Positions 25,060 to 35,159 of a stretch of DNA of 64,000 nucleotides are shown here, piece after piece (the stretch's first letter is position 1; every line of letters begins with the position of its first letter). The DNA comes from Bacteroides clarus YIT 12056. GTDB lineage: Bacteria > Bacteroidota > Bacteroidia > Bacteroidales > Bacteroidaceae. Where the stretch lies: contig NZ_FQWK01000003.1 of NCBI RefSeq assembly GCF_900129655.1, positions 186,001 through 250,000 of the forward strand, written 5' to 3'. The notes beneath the pieces are model-generated. The model searched no databases and was not told where the DNA came from. It saw only the letters and a program-made list of their open reading frames with translations. The translations under genes were made by a program, and so were the position numbers.

Positions 25060-26727
25060 TCAAGAAGCCAACCCGAATTTCTTCAAGTCCTCTTCCACGC
25101 TGCCGATGCCCGCGATATGGAACATATCCACCAATACCTTAGCCACATTCGGAGAAAGGAACGCAGGCAAAGTAGGGCCTAAATGTATTTCTTTCACTCC
25201 CAAACTCAACAGCGCCAACAATACGATTACGGCTTTCTGTTCATACCAGGCTATATTATAAACAATAGGCAGCTCGTTTATATCATTAAGCCGGAACACC
25301 TCTTTCAGCTTCAAGGCGATAACCGCCAGAGAATAGCTGTCGTTACACTGTCCGGCATCCAGTACGCGGGGAATGCCGTTGATGTCGCCCAGGCCGAGCT
25401 TGTTATAGCGGTACTTGGCACAACCAGCCGTAAGGATTACAGTGTCCTGAGGCAATGATTTGGCGAATTCCGTATAGTAGTCGCGGCTCTTCATACGTCC
25501 GTCGCACCCTGCCATTACGATAAAGCGACGAATCGCGCCGCTCTTTACGGCATCCACCACCTTATCCGCCAGTTGCAGAACCTGGTTATGGGCGAAACCG
25601 CCGATAATCTCCCCGCGCTCAATCTCCGTAGGCGGTTGGCACTGTTTGGCCATCTCTATGATTTCGGAGAAATCTTTCCTGCCCGTCGCGTCCTTCTCGA
25701 TATGCTTGCAGCCCGGATACCCGGTAGAGTTGGTGGTAAACATTCTTTCCTTATATACGGCATTCGCCAGCGGCGGCACGATACAGTTTGTTGTAAACAG
25801 GATGGGGCCGTTGAAAGCCGTAAACTCTTCACGTTGCTTCCACCAGGCATTACCGTAGTTGCCCACAAAATGAGAGTACTTCTTAAAGGCGGGATAATAA
25901 TGCGCCGGCAACATCTCGCTGTGTGTATATACATCCACGCCCGTACCTTCCGTCTGTTTCAACAATTCTTCCAGGTCTTTCAGGTCATGTCCGCTAATCA
26001 GGATGCCCGGACGGTTCTTGACACCGATATTCACTTTGGTGATTTCGGGATTTCCATAAGTTCCCGTATTCGCCTCGTCCAGCAGCGCCATGGTCTTTAC
26101 CCCGAAACCGCCGGCTTCGAGCACCAACTGCGTCCATTCGTCCGCCGAAAGCGAGCGGCAGGCTATCGTAGCCAACGCGTGTTGCATAAAGACATGAATA
26201 TCATTGTCGTTGAAGCCCAAACGCATGGCATGTTCCAAATAGGCCGCCATACCTTTCAAACCGTACGTCAGCAGTTCTTTCAGTGAACGGAGATCCTCGT
26301 CGGGTTCACGCAACACGCCTACCGACTTCGCCTTTTCCGCGTAATCGGCGCGTGTTCCCTGCCAGGATAGTTCGTCCACTTCCGGCAAAAATACATTGTT
26401 ACGCTTGGCTTCATCCATCAAGCGGTTGCGCAGGGCAAGCCCCTTGTCCACCCGCTGCAGGATGCTTTCATCATCGAAATTGGCATTCGTAATCGTGGAG
26501 AACAGGGCATCCACCACAAATACATCGGCCTCTCCGGGCATGGGGCATCCGGCTTTACGTAAGGCATCGGTAACTACCGAAACGCCTCTGACCACAAACA
26601 GCAGCAAATCCATGGCCTGCGCCGTATGGCTTTCTTTTCCGCACACACCTTTCAGCATACAGCCTACTCCTTTGGCTGTTTCCTGGCATTGATAACAAAA
26701 CATGTTCATTTCCATTTTCTTATTCAT
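25060..26727 (-). CDS. hcp: Hydroxylamine reductase / hybrid cluster protein
   Basis: Fe-S protein with the [4Fe-2S-2O] hybrid cluster, reducing hydroxylamine and NO in anaerobic nitrosative-stress defence. The 555-aa protein has the N-terminal cubane-cluster cysteines at 11, 14, 23 and 29 (FCYQCQET, then [10 protein letters not shown]), so it is the short, anaerobe-type N-terminal form. Later cluster ligands appear in [24 protein letters not shown] and [10 protein letters not shown]. Several Met codons (1, 5, 7, 9) could start the protein. Divergent from a Crp/Fnr gene, the usual HcpR arrangement. Confidence 0.96.
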   Translation of the reverse strand: MNKKMEMNMFCYQCQETAKGVGCMLKGVCGKESHTAQAMDLLLFVVRGVSVVTDALRKAGCPMPGEADVFVVDALFSTITNANFDDESILQRVDKGLALRNRLMDEAKRNNVFLPEVDELSWQGTRADYAEKAKSVGVLREPDEDLRSLKELLTYGLKGMAAYLEHAMRLGFNDNDIHVFMQHALATIACRSLSADEWTQLVLEAGGFGVKTMALLDEANTGTYGNPEITKVNIGVKNRPGILISGHDLKDLEELLKQTEGTGVDVYTHSEMLPAHYYPAFKKYSHFVGNYGNAWWKQREEFTAFNGPILFTTNCIVPPLANAVYKERMFTTNSTGYPGCKHIEKDATGRKDFSEIIEMAKQCQPPTEIERGEIIGGFAHNQVLQLADKVVDAVKSGAIRRFIVMAGCDGRMKSRDYYTEFAKSLPQDTVILTAGCAKYRYNKLGLGDINGIPRVLDAGQCNDSYSLAVIALKLKEVFRLNDINELPIVYNIAWYEQKAVIVLLALLSLGVKEIHLGPTLPAFLSPNVAKVLVDMFHIAGIGSVEEDLKKFGLAS

Positions 26728-26798
26728 TTAGAAGTTTATACCTACTTTCTGTCAACACTTTCCCCGTCGTTTGGTTTCCTATAAAGAAAGTGTTTCAC

Positions 26799-26806
26799 TA
26801 TCTTTG
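26799..26806 (+). promoter_or_regulatory. -7 box of the Crp/Fnr gene and candidate operator region
   Basis: TATCTTTG fits TAnnTTTG and implies transcription starting near 26813, which rules out a GTG start at 26790. It overlaps AGTGTTTCACT (26789-26799), a short dyad that could be an operator for the regulator in the hcp divergent region (26728-26879). Confidence 0.45.
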
Positions 26807-26879
26807 TGCAAAGATGGGGATTCGCACTTGCGTAAACTGTCACGTATGTTACACCAAACCACAAAAAAACAAAAAGAGA

Positions 26880-27503
26880 ATGGAAATATATCCGCTACTG
26901 AAAATGCCGCCCTTCCAGGGAACCACGGAAGATGAATTATTACCCCTTATCCTCGCCCCCGAGCATGCGTGCCGACTGTACAAGCCGTCCGACTTCATAG
27001 CCATTCAGGGAGAAGTGTACCGTTCCCTGTTTATTCTGTGCAGCGGCAAGGTACGTACGCAAATGGTTAATGCGGAAGGTAAGCAACTGACCATCGAGAC
27101 CCTGAAAGCCCCGCAACTGCTTGCTCCCGCATTCGTCTTTTCATCAGAGAACCGCTTCCCTGTCAATATCGAAGCGATAGAAGAATGTGAAATCCTTGTC
27201 GTAAACAAAAACGCCTTTCTGGACTTCCTGCACCAATATCCCGTAGCGATGCACAACTTTTTAAGGCTGGTATCGGACAGAACCCTGTTCCTTTCCAAGA
27301 AGCTGAATGCCTTTGCCCTGCAAAGCCTCAAATCGCGTCTGCTGAACTATCTGCGCATGCACGGCTCCATACTCAACCAGCAGGAAGTGGCACAGATACT
27401 CGGCGTGGCACGTCCTTCACTGGCACGGGCTCTGTCCGAGCTCGCCGGCGAAGGGTATATCCGCATGGAAGGAAAAGAGATACAAATTATTAAGACTAAA
27501 TAA
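26880..27503 (+). CDS. Crp/Fnr-family regulator, probable HcpR
   Basis: A 207-aa regulator from the ATG at 26880: cyclic-nucleotide-binding-like jelly roll (residues 25-130), long dimer helix, and a C-terminal winged helix with QQEVAQILGVARPSLARALSELAGEGYIRMEG. The cysteines needed for an FNR [4Fe-4S] cluster are absent, as in HcpR proteins, which sense NO through haem or another route. Divergent from hcp, the gene HcpR regulates in Bacteroidota, so it probably controls hcp. Its last codons are copied in a 29-bp tandem repeat that continues past the stop. Confidence 0.83.
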   Translation: MEIYPLLKMPPFQGTTEDELLPLILAPEHACRLYKPSDFIAIQGEVYRSLFILCSGKVRTQMVNAEGKQLTIETLKAPQLLAPAFVFSSENRFPVNIEAIEECEILVVNKNAFLDFLHQYPVAMHNFLRLVSDRTLFLSKKLNAFALQSLKSRLLNYLRMHGSILNQQEVAQILGVARPSLARALSELAGEGYIRMEGKEIQIIKTK

Positions 27504-27566
27504 GTAAGATACAAACTATTAAGACTGAACAAGCAAGATACAAACTACTAAGACTGAACAAGTAAG
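27480..27566. repeat. Three 29-bp tandem repeats starting inside the regulator gene
   Basis: Units at 27480-27508, 27509-27537 and 27538-27566 differ at a few positions only. The first unit contains the last seven codons and stop of the Crp/Fnr gene, so the gene's 3' end has been copied twice downstream. Confidence 0.9.
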
Positions 27567-27584
27567 TCATAAGTAAGTCATAAA

Positions 27585-27901
27585 TAAGTGTTGAAATTTA
27601 ATTTATAGCAGTAACGAGGATATAGCGTAACCTAAGGCTGAAAGCCTGTTTATCTTATAGCCCGGGGTAACACCCCGGGAGTACGAATATGAATGACATT
27701 ACGCCCTGTAAGGGCAAAAGACTTGCATATTCGTCTTTTGCCCTTACAGGGCGCAGAATACCACGAACATTTATTCCCGGGGTGTTACCCCGGGCTTAGA
27801 GATAAGAGCCTTTCAGGCTGAAAGCTAAAATCCTTCAAGCTGAAAACTAAAAATCTTTCAAGCTTAGATTATTCTTGCTATAAATTAAATTTCAACACTT
27901 A
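27585..27901. mobile_element. Nested palindromic element (MITE/REP-like), no coding capacity
   Basis: 317 bp bounded by perfect 26-bp terminal inverted repeats (27585-27610, 27876-27901). Inside are two CCCGGGGT...ACCCCGGG hairpins (27661-27679, 27776-27794) and a perfect 20-bp inverted repeat (27703-27722, 27733-27752) at the centre, so the whole can fold on itself. A 19-bp direct repeat flanks it (27560-27578, 27905-27923), built of an 11-mer AAGTAAGTCAT. No transposase. The CCCGGGG and CCCTGTAAGGG hairpins resemble REP-type sequences mobilised by RAYT transposases; that link is inference. Confidence 0.75.
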
Positions 27902-27929
27902 CTTAAGTAAGTCATAAGTAAGTATTAAG

Positions 27930-29084
27930 TTATATCAAGCGGATACGCCGCAGCCACAGATAATAACCCGTCAGCGGAAGTGTGCCGCCCAATAGTGCGG
28001 CAATGAACGTCAATATCCGGGTGAACATGCCGCCCCAACTGCCCACATGTACGGAGTATATCCAGCCGCGCATCTTGCCCGAAGCGTCGGTGTCCTTATA
28101 TAAGGTAACTTCGGTGATTTCGCCGTCCTGCGGATTAAAGGCATAACGGTCGGCAGCCCGCTGATTGCCGAAACGCTCAAAAGAGACGCTGGCAGAGCCG
28201 TTGGAAACTGTAATCTGCTTATAGCCGGCATTACGCGCTTTCAGTTCCTCGTACACTTGCTGCCAGCAAGTATATGACGAGGTATGCTCCCGGTTTCCAC
28301 GACCTTCTTCGGAAGAGTTACGCCCGGACTTGCCACCATGAGCCGTTTGCGGTGTGCCGTGAACCGTTTGCAGCGCACCATGCCCCGCCCTTTGTTTCAT
28401 CTCTACTCCGAACACCTTATAAAAGCCCGCGCGATACCACGAGAAAGACCATGTCAGTCCGGTCAGAGCCATTGCCAAAAGCAATACAAGCGCATACATA
28501 CCGCCCGCCACGTGCAAATCGTACCAAAAGCGGCGCCGGCCTTTACCGACGGCAATCTTCAGGCTGTTCTTCAGCGCTTTCTTTGTGCGGGGCCACCAGA
28601 TGACAATACCCGATATGAGCACGAATACGAACATCAGCGTACTGACCCCTACAATCATCTTGCCCCAAAATATTCCGCCGTCCGGTTTCATTCCGTCCAG
28701 CAGCCAACGATGCAGCTTAAACATGGTGAGGAAGAACGGCGCACGCTCGTGCCTGCCCTTTACCTCACCGGTATACTGGTCTACATAAACGGACGCCCGT
28801 CGCGGTTTCGACAGATTGACCTGATAGGCACGTTCCGCATCGGAAGAAATGGAGACACCTGTAACGGCAACACTGTCCGGCAATGTTCCGGCGACTTTCT
28901 CTATCAGGTATTCCACAGGAAGCGGAGCGCCGCTTACCTTTTCCACATAATAGAGGTCGCGCCTGCACAATTCCGTTACTTCATCTTCAAATACCAGTGC
29001 AGCGCCCGAAAGACAGATAACCGTAATAATCAGCCCGAAAGGGACAGACAGCCACAGATGTATTTTACGAAATGCTTTCTTCAT
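27930..29084 (-). CDS. xusC: PepSY-domain inner-membrane protein, XusC-like
   Basis: A 384-aa PepSY_TM protein with four membrane segments: near residues 12-35 (SVPFGLIITVICLSGAALVF), about 140-165, about 195-215 and about 350-375. HRWLL and related His residues in the membrane parts are typical of the reductases of this group, thought to reduce ferric siderophores after uptake. Last of a three-gene operon, 5 bp after the DUF4374 gene. In B. thetaiotaomicron the same trio (TonB receptor, DUF4374 lipoprotein, PepSY protein) is XusABC, which uses siderophores of other bacteria. Residues 225-260 hold a short low-complexity linker (TVHGTPQTAHGG). Confidence 0.85.
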   Translation of the reverse strand: MKKAFRKIHLWLSVPFGLIITVICLSGAALVFEDEVTELCRRDLYYVEKVSGAPLPVEYLIEKVAGTLPDSVAVTGVSISSDAERAYQVNLSKPRRASVYVDQYTGEVKGRHERAPFFLTMFKLHRWLLDGMKPDGGIFWGKMIVGVSTLMFVFVLISGIVIWWPRTKKALKNSLKIAVGKGRRRFWYDLHVAGGMYALVLLLAMALTGLTWSFSWYRAGFYKVFGVEMKQRAGHGALQTVHGTPQTAHGGKSGRNSSEEGRGNREHTSSYTCWQQVYEELKARNAGYKQITVSNGSASVSFERFGNQRAADRYAFNPQDGEITEVTLYKDTDASGKMRGWIYSVHVGSWGGMFTRILTFIAALLGGTLPLTGYYLWLRRIRLI

Positions 29085-29089
29085 GGCAG

Positions 29090-30490
29090 TTAATTAAGAG
29101 GGCTCAGCTTACCGATACCTGTAATCTGCGTAGCCTCTACCGTGACACCTTTCGTGGCAGTAGCGCTGGACGGGTCTATCTTATAAACAGCCGGATGCCC
29201 GTCGGTAGTTGTCACAGCCATATAGGCATAGCCGTTTTCCGTATACGGGGTGTTGCCGAAACCGGAAATCAAGTCTGCCGACGGAAGGCCGGTGACATAC
29301 GTAAGTTTCTTGCTTCCAGCTTTAAAGACAGCCAGTTCTTTGGCCTCAAAGCCTGTTTCCGTCAGAGGACGGTCGTACATCAGCAGCAGGAAATAGTCGT
29401 CTGCAATATGCCAGCAACGCAGGAAGGATTTTCCGCCGCTTTGCTCCTCCAGGTCACAGTAATAGCTGTCGAAGTCTTCCTGACCGTCAGGGATACGTAC
29501 CACACCCGCCGGCAAGGTTGTCCGCTGGCGGACATCGCTCATGGTCTTGGCATAACTTGGAGAGAATACGTAAATATCACCGTTGTCAGCTTCCCAGATA
29601 GTCTGGTAATACTGGGATTTGAAGCGGCCGCAGGCATAACTGATTTTGTCTGTCTTGATGAGCTTCTTTGTCGTCATGGCGGCATCATCAAAAATTGCCA
29701 CCCAACACTCGTTGGGGTACTGCGTCCACTGCAACTCACCTTTCTTGTAAGCGCTGCTGTTGGAACCGCCGTCTTCGGTCTTTACCAACGTCTCGTTACC
29801 CGGCAATATATACTTACCGCCGTCTACGGCAGCGCCATACTGGCTCAACCCCATGGGAACGGCTGCGCTGTATATCTTTTTGTTATGTTCCAGAATGCCC
29901 GCCAATGTCACGAACTCACCGTTGCCCAGGAAGTTCTCGGACATATAGGCTTTTACTTTCGTATCATTGGTTTTGAACGTTTCGGCCGCTACATCCAGAT
30001 AAGAGAGTAAGAACATTTTAGGCAGATACTGCTTGTCATCGGCATACTCCGTAGGGCCATCGCCGGTAGAGGCGGTGATGATATACTTGTCGTAGATGCC
30101 GTAAGTGGTGAATCTCTTGACGGCGAACTCTCCCGAACGCGCCTGCACTTCGTTGGCGGAGTTCATGATATAAGAACGGGTAGTTCCGGCATTGCCCTGA
30201 TTATAAGTCAGTCCATAGAGATACTGATCCTTATAGAACACCCATTGGGAAGCGCCGTCGTTGACAAGTCCGTTGTTGACGGTAGAAACAGAGCCTTCGT
30301 CCAAAGTCTTGGAAGTCAGCAAGACGTTAGTCGTATTACCAGAGGCCGTGACAGAGGCAGCGACCACAAAATCGCCTTTGGTCTCATTATTGTTTCCGCC
30401 GCCCGGCACTTCCGTATCCGTACAAGATGTCAATGCCAGTCCTGTCATCGCGGTTGCGAAAAGTCCGGCTAAAAAGAAATTCTTTTTCAT
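29090..30490 (-). CDS. xusB: DUF4374 surface lipoprotein, XusB-like
   Basis: A 466-aa lipoprotein (lipobox L-T-S-C, Cys23) followed by a Gly/Asn-rich linker and a large beta-strand-rich domain of the DUF4374 family, expected to be a beta-propeller on the cell surface. In B. thetaiotaomicron the homologous XusB binds ferric enterobactin and hands it to the receptor XusA. Lies between the receptor (52 bp) and the PepSY gene (5 bp). Function by family and operon; the bound siderophore is not shown by the sequence. Confidence 0.87.
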   Translation of the reverse strand: MKKNFFLAGLFATAMTGLALTSCTDTEVPGGGNNNETKGDFVVAASVTASGNTTNVLLTSKTLDEGSVSTVNNGLVNDGASQWVFYKDQYLYGLTYNQGNAGTTRSYIMNSANEVQARSGEFAVKRFTTYGIYDKYIITASTGDGPTEYADDKQYLPKMFLLSYLDVAAETFKTNDTKVKAYMSENFLGNGEFVTLAGILEHNKKIYSAAVPMGLSQYGAAVDGGKYILPGNETLVKTEDGGSNSSAYKKGELQWTQYPNECWVAIFDDAAMTTKKLIKTDKISYACGRFKSQYYQTIWEADNGDIYVFSPSYAKTMSDVRQRTTLPAGVVRIPDGQEDFDSYYCDLEEQSGGKSFLRCWHIADDYFLLLMYDRPLTETGFEAKELAVFKAGSKKLTYVTGLPSADLISGFGNTPYTENGYAYMAVTTTDGHPAVYKIDPSSATATKGVTVEATQITGIGKLSPLN

Positions 30491-30542
30491 AATGTTTTTA
30501 CCTTATTATATTATACTAATCGTTATTGATTTATTTATCAGC

Positions 30543-32924
30543 TTAATTACCGAAGTATACGCGTACCTTCCCATAAAATGCCCGTCCGGCTTTCTGCAGA
30601 CTGAAGTTATCGTACAGTTTCTCATCCGTGAAGTTCCGGCACTCGAACGACAGGTTGTAGCGTCCGCCGTGGAGACTGTAAGAAAGGCTCAGGTTGTGTG
30701 AGAACTGGTTGGGAACCACATAGTCGCCTTTATTCGAACCGATTTTGGAAGAATAATAGGTAAAGCTATGCAAGTACTGATTGTCGTAGGATACGGTCAG
30801 CGCATTTCCCTTTTTCCCGAGATCGCGCCAGTAGAATGTCACGTCGGAATCGGCAAAGATATACGGCAGGTTGGGCATGCGTTCCTTATAGGCTATATTT
30901 TCCGCGCTGCCGGATATGGACGTTTTCATATTATCGCGTACATTCATCTGCGTAAAGTTACCGCCCACGCTCACCCATTTGCCAAAGCCGTAACGGGCGG
31001 AGATGTTATATCCTTTCGTCAGCACCTTTCCGTAGTTTATATAAGTGGCCGCGGATTTACCGCCGCTCAGGTCGGTGATGTTGCGCTGGATATAGTCTTT
31101 GGTGTTACGGTACACCAATCCGCCTTCCACATATACGGAATGCTTGCCGAAAGTCTTATTATAGCTCAGGTTCAGATTGATGTTATCGCTGTTCTCCGGA
31201 CGGATGCCGATGTCTCCCATTTCCAAGTCTTCGTTACCGAACATTTCTTCGATAGTAGGCAGACGGTAGGCTTTTTCGTAGGACAGTTTGGCTTGCAGCC
31301 CCGGCAGGATGAAGTAAGTGCCCGCCGCTCCATACCCTATGGAACTTACGCTGCGGGTGGTACGCACATAGTCGTCCTGATTGGTATTGGTAGCCACCGG
31401 TCCGGCAACAAATTGATTGTAATACTTACCGAATACGGATAAGTTCCAGGTTTCGGACGGCATCAGGCGGTAAGAAAGACCGGAGATGTTCTTGCGGGTT
31501 TCCTTGGCGATGGCATCCGACTGCTCTTCTTTGGCGAGCAACGAAGTGTTGGAACGGCTGAAAGCATTCAACACGTGATTGAACGTCAGCATGTGTATCT
31601 TCCCGAGACGGTAGTTGGCCGTAAACGTACCATTCCAGTTGTTGTTATCGGCACGCGAGTGCTGGTAGGACTGCTCGCCGGGAGAGTTCAGCAGTTTCCT
31701 GTCTCCGTACCAGTTGTACTTATAGGAAGCAGTGTCCACGTTTGTCGTCAGGTTCTTGTTATAGTTCACGGTCAGCACCACATCCAGCCCTTTCGCAAAC
31801 AGGTTGCGCTTGTTATACTCCAGCGAGGGCATCAGCGAGTGTCCCTTGCGGTGCTTCTGTCCGTACACTATGTCCTGACGCACACCGGTCTGTATATCCT
31901 GGTACATATTGGAATAGGTGAAACCGAACATCAGACGGTCGGCCCACTTCTTGTCGATAACGCCCACCTTGCCGATAATCGCCTCATTATGGTAGGTATC
32001 GTTGAAACGCTTTACGCGTACTTTCTTGTCACGGTCTATCCGGCCCGTTTCAAAGTCTTCCACCGGAGCGTCGATGTGATAGTCATTGTCCGAATAATTC
32101 TGGAACGCATTGATTTCGTACGTAAAACCGTTCTTAAAGGTCTGCCCGAAGTTTACGTTGGATTTATGCGTATTGAACGAACCGTAAGAGTAGGACGCAT
32201 CCAGAAACCAGCGGCGGCGTTTCTTGTTCGTAACGATATTGATAACTCCGCCGATAGCATCCGTTCCGAAGCCCACAGGCACTACGCCTTTATACACTTC
32301 GATACGGTCGGCAAAATTCACCGGGATATTGTTCAGCCCGAACGAGCTTCCGACACCTTCCTGCGGAACACCGTCGATAAACACCTTTACGTGTTTCCCG
32401 CTGAAGCCGTCCAGCATGAGCTGCATGTCCGAACCTACCCCGCCCGACTCGCGCAATTTCATGCCCGGCGCTTTGGTCAGTGCGTCACTCAGGTTCTTCG
32501 TGGTGTTCTGCAGCTCTTTCGTATCCACCGCCACAGCATTGAATGCCGACCGCTTGATACGGCTTACGCCCGTTGACACTACCGTTACTTCATCCAGTTG
32601 CTGGGTTTCGGGAGTAATTGTGATATTCTGTTTCACCCTTTGCCCTCTGAGCAGCGTCACCGCTTTCTCTACGGTTTTATAGCCGACAGCCGACACTACC
32701 AGCGTATAGTCACCCGCAGGCGCACTTACATGATAAATACCTTCGTGATTGGTTATCCCCCCGTAACCGGTTCCTTTCAAGTAGACTGTCGCAAAATCCA
32801 CGACTTCTTTCTCCGTAGACAGGATTTTACCGGAAATCATCGTTTTACCCGGCTTCTGCGCGTATGCAGAAAATGCACACGCAGACAGGAAGAAAAGGAA
32901 TAGGTTTGATATAACTGTTTTCAA
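30543..32924 (-). CDS. xusA: TonB-dependent receptor, XusA-like siderophore receptor
   Basis: A 793-aa outer-membrane receptor. Signal peptide to about residue 22 (AYAQ), then a carboxypeptidase-regulatory-like beta-sandwich (SGKILSTEKEVVDFATVYLKG region) found in Bacteroidota receptors, a plug domain (VSTGVSRIKR, IPVNFADRIEVYKGVVPVGFG, AIGGVINIVT) and a 22-stranded barrel ending in VRVYFGN. No SusD partner follows, which with the DUF4374 and PepSY genes marks iron-siderophore uptake rather than glycan uptake. First gene of the operon. A GATCTTTG on the minus strand near 32965 is a weak -7 candidate; an iron-responsive site was not identified. Confidence 0.88.
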   Translation of the reverse strand: MKTVISNLFLFFLSACAFSAYAQKPGKTMISGKILSTEKEVVDFATVYLKGTGYGGITNHEGIYHVSAPAGDYTLVVSAVGYKTVEKAVTLLRGQRVKQNITITPETQQLDEVTVVSTGVSRIKRSAFNAVAVDTKELQNTTKNLSDALTKAPGMKLRESGGVGSDMQLMLDGFSGKHVKVFIDGVPQEGVGSSFGLNNIPVNFADRIEVYKGVVPVGFGTDAIGGVINIVTNKKRRRWFLDASYSYGSFNTHKSNVNFGQTFKNGFTYEINAFQNYSDNDYHIDAPVEDFETGRIDRDKKVRVKRFNDTYHNEAIIGKVGVIDKKWADRLMFGFTYSNMYQDIQTGVRQDIVYGQKHRKGHSLMPSLEYNKRNLFAKGLDVVLTVNYNKNLTTNVDTASYKYNWYGDRKLLNSPGEQSYQHSRADNNNWNGTFTANYRLGKIHMLTFNHVLNAFSRSNTSLLAKEEQSDAIAKETRKNISGLSYRLMPSETWNLSVFGKYYNQFVAGPVATNTNQDDYVRTTRSVSSIGYGAAGTYFILPGLQAKLSYEKAYRLPTIEEMFGNEDLEMGDIGIRPENSDNINLNLSYNKTFGKHSVYVEGGLVYRNTKDYIQRNITDLSGGKSAATYINYGKVLTKGYNISARYGFGKWVSVGGNFTQMNVRDNMKTSISGSAENIAYKERMPNLPYIFADSDVTFYWRDLGKKGNALTVSYDNQYLHSFTYYSSKIGSNKGDYVVPNQFSHNLSLSYSLHGGRYNLSFECRNFTDEKLYDNFSLQKAGRAFYGKVRVYFGN

Positions 32925-33075
32925 TTTGAAATGATTATTAAGTTGTTACTAATACCGATGCAAAGATCATCAGAAAAAGAACACCGCACAATCACTTGTT
33001 TTAGGTAATTACATCAACGCTATTCTAAGAAAGTATCATACCCGCAATCGCTATTGATAGGTATATTCCATTATT

Positions 33076-33531
33076 TCATTCGCGGTTCATCAAGCGGTGT
33101 TCCGCCATTCGTTCGTATTTCGTTCCGGGACGTCCGTAGTTTGCGTACGGGTAAATGGATATGCCGCCGCGCGGGGTGAAGATTCCCGTAACCTCAATGT
33201 ACTTGGGATTCATCAGACGAATGAGGTCTTTCATTATAATATTTACGCAATCCTCGTGGAAAGCGCCATGATTACGGAAACTGAAAAGATAGAGTTTCAG
33301 GCTTTTGCTCTCCACCATTTTCACATCGGGGATGTAGCTGATACGGATTTCCGCAAAATCCGGCTGTCCCGTTATGGGGCAAAGGCTGGTGAACTCCGGA
33401 CAATTGAAACGCACCCAATAATCATTACCGGGATGCTTATTGTCAAACGCTTCCAATACTTCGGGGGCATAATCCTGCTTATACTCCGTTTTTCTTCCCA
33501 ATAAGGAAAGCTGGTCTTTTAATTCGGTCAT
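33076..33531 (-). CDS. queF: NADPH-dependent preQ0 reductase
   Basis: Reduces the nitrile of 7-cyano-7-deazaguanine (preQ0) to the amine of preQ1 for queuosine in tRNA. The 151-aa protein is the short unimodular QueF: Cys51 in [10 protein letters not shown] forms the thioimide, Asp58 is the acid, and ESKSLKLY is the NADPH motif. Last gene of the three-gene queuosine operon, 80 bp after queC. Confidence 0.96.
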   Translation of the reverse strand: MTELKDQLSLLGRKTEYKQDYAPEVLEAFDNKHPGNDYWVRFNCPEFTSLCPITGQPDFAEIRISYIPDVKMVESKSLKLYLFSFRNHGAFHEDCVNIIMKDLIRLMNPKYIEVTGIFTPRGGISIYPYANYGRPGTKYERMAEHRLMNRE

Positions 33532-33611
33532 ATTATCAAGTAGTTGAAATTTAGTTTATATCAGGGTTATCTATCATTCAGAGCGTATCTGTTTACTTAA
33601 TTGATTTCAAT

Positions 33612-34292
33612 TCATTTTCCAGGGATTAAAAGAGGTTGTCGCTTACCCGCCAAATACTTTTCCAATCCTTCTCTACGCAGCTTGCAGGCCGGGCAGTGTC
33701 CGCAACCGTCACCGGGTATGCCATTGTAGCAAGTCAGTGTTTCGTGACGAATCAGGTCGAGTACTCCCAACTCATCCGCCAATGCCCACGTTTCGGCTTT
33801 ATCTATCCACATCAGCGGGGTGTGCAGTACAAACTGCCCGTCCATGGCAAGGTTGAGCGTTACGTTGAGCGACTTGATAAACGCGTCCCGGCAATCGGGA
33901 TAACCGCTGAAATCCGTTTGCGACACACCCGTCACGATATGATCGATGCCTTTCTCGCGTGCATAGACAGCGGCAATGCTCAGGAAGAACAAGTTACGTC
34001 CCGGCACAAAAGTGTTCGGAACACCGTCTGCCGGCTTTTCCTTATCCATCACCATACCGGGGTCTGTCAACGAATTATGCCCCAACCGGCCAATGAAAGA
34101 AACATCCATCACTTCAAACTCCACTTCCGCTTTACGCGCTATCTCCCGCGCCAGCTCCACTTCCTTCCGGTGTTTCTGCCCATACAGGAAGCTCAACGCG
34201 TACACTTTCTTAAACTCACGCTTTGCCCAGAACAGGCAGGTTGTCGAATCCTGCCCACCGCTGAATACGACTAATGCAGCTTCTTTATTCAT
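33612..34292 (-). CDS. queC: 7-cyano-7-deazaguanine synthase
   Basis: ATP-dependent conversion of 7-carboxy-7-deazaguanine to preQ0. The 226-aa protein opens with [16 protein letters not shown] (the SGGxDS pyrophosphatase loop) and ends with a zinc site [14 protein letters not shown]. Second gene of the queuosine operon, 92 bp after the transporter gene. No queD or queE is in the window. Confidence 0.96.
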   Translation of the reverse strand: MNKEAALVVFSGGQDSTTCLFWAKREFKKVYALSFLYGQKHRKEVELAREIARKAEVEFEVMDVSFIGRLGHNSLTDPGMVMDKEKPADGVPNTFVPGRNLFFLSIAAVYAREKGIDHIVTGVSQTDFSGYPDCRDAFIKSLNVTLNLAMDGQFVLHTPLMWIDKAETWALADELGVLDLIRHETLTCYNGIPGDGCGHCPACKLRREGLEKYLAGKRQPLLIPGK

Positions 34293-34384
34293 GATTGCTA
34301 TTATTTATAAGAACAGTAGTCGGAAGTTGCGTCAAAATACACTTGATGATTTCTTTTCAGGCACAACCCCTTCCACACTTGATG

Positions 34385-35065
34385 TTAGATTTCAGTGATT
34401 TTCCACACTTTATAAGAGATTCCCTCATCATAGACATCACTTCCGTCTATCCTTTTAATGGCTTTCACCACCCGGATTGTCACCGGAAGAATCATTACCT
34501 CATACAGGGATTTCAGTACTATCTGAATGCACATCATCACCAGCAACTCCTGCCATGCGATAATGCCGCCAAAGGCTACCGGAAAGAATATCAGCGAATC
34601 GGCTGTCTCGCCCACCACCGTAGACCAGATGGCGCGTGCCGAAAAATGACGTCCGCCGCTCGCCACTTTCATGCGGCTCATCACATAGGCGTTGAGAAAC
34701 GAACCTACCAGAAATGCCGACAGGCTTGCAACGACAATACGCGGCGCCATGCCGAAAACAAAGTTGAAATGAGGCGCTCCTTCCCAAAAAGGAGCGGCAG
34801 GCAAGGCCACGGCAATCAGCCCCAGCATCACCACAAAAAAGTTCATGGCGAAGCCGCTCCAGATAATCAGGCGCGCCTTACGAAAGCCCCATACCTCGGC
34901 AATACAGTCGTTGATGATATAAGAGACGGGAAACACTAACAGTCCGGCGGTAACGGTTATGCCGAAAACCTGAATGACTTTTGTTTCAAGGAGATTAGCC
35001 GCTATCAAACAGACATTGAACAGAATGCCCAGCAGCATAAAGGGTACAGATACTTTTTGCTTCAT
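34385..35065 (-). CDS. Queuosine precursor transporter, YhhQ/DUF165 family
   Basis: A 226-aa inner-membrane protein with six or so hydrophobic segments, of the vitamin-uptake-like DUF165 family whose E. coli member YhhQ imports preQ0/preQ1. ETKVIQVFG, INDCIAEVWGFRKAR and GETADSLIFFPVAF are family signatures. First gene of an operon with queC and queF and directly behind a probable preQ1 riboswitch, so it is well placed to salvage deazapurines. It gives the cell both salvage and synthesis under the same control. Confidence 0.9.
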   Translation of the reverse strand: MKQKVSVPFMLLGILFNVCLIAANLLETKVIQVFGITVTAGLLVFPVSYIINDCIAEVWGFRKARLIIWSGFAMNFFVVMLGLIAVALPAAPFWEGAPHFNFVFGMAPRIVVASLSAFLVGSFLNAYVMSRMKVASGGRHFSARAIWSTVVGETADSLIFFPVAFGGIIAWQELLVMMCIQIVLKSLYEVMILPVTIRVVKAIKRIDGSDVYDEGISYKVWKITEI

Positions 35066-35066
35066 A

Positions 35067-35105
35067 TTCCTGTTTTTTACGTGGTGTTCTAGAATACACG
35101 ACCGC
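35067..35105 (-). promoter_or_regulatory. Probable preQ1-I riboswitch overlapping the ribosome-binding region
   Basis: On the minus strand: P1 stem CGTG/CACG (35097-35100 with 35080-35083), loop containing TTCTAGAACAC (35084-35093 area), then an A6 tract (35073-35078) and CAGGAATATG. This nearly matches the type 1 preQ1-I aptamer (TTCTAGCTACACC loop, A-rich tail). The loop bases TATTC can pair with GAATA just before the start codon, forming the pseudoknot and hiding the AGGA sequence, so preQ1 would lower translation. The genes behind it are queuosine genes. Confidence 0.68.
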
Positions 35106-35159
35106 TATTCGCGGCATCATACATTTCAGTTTATGATTTCACTCTTGTTAAATCGGGCG

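Noticed and set aside
27930..32924. SusC/SusD-type glycan uptake locus
   Set aside because: The receptor has no SusD partner or glycoside hydrolases; DUF4374 and PepSY genes point to iron.
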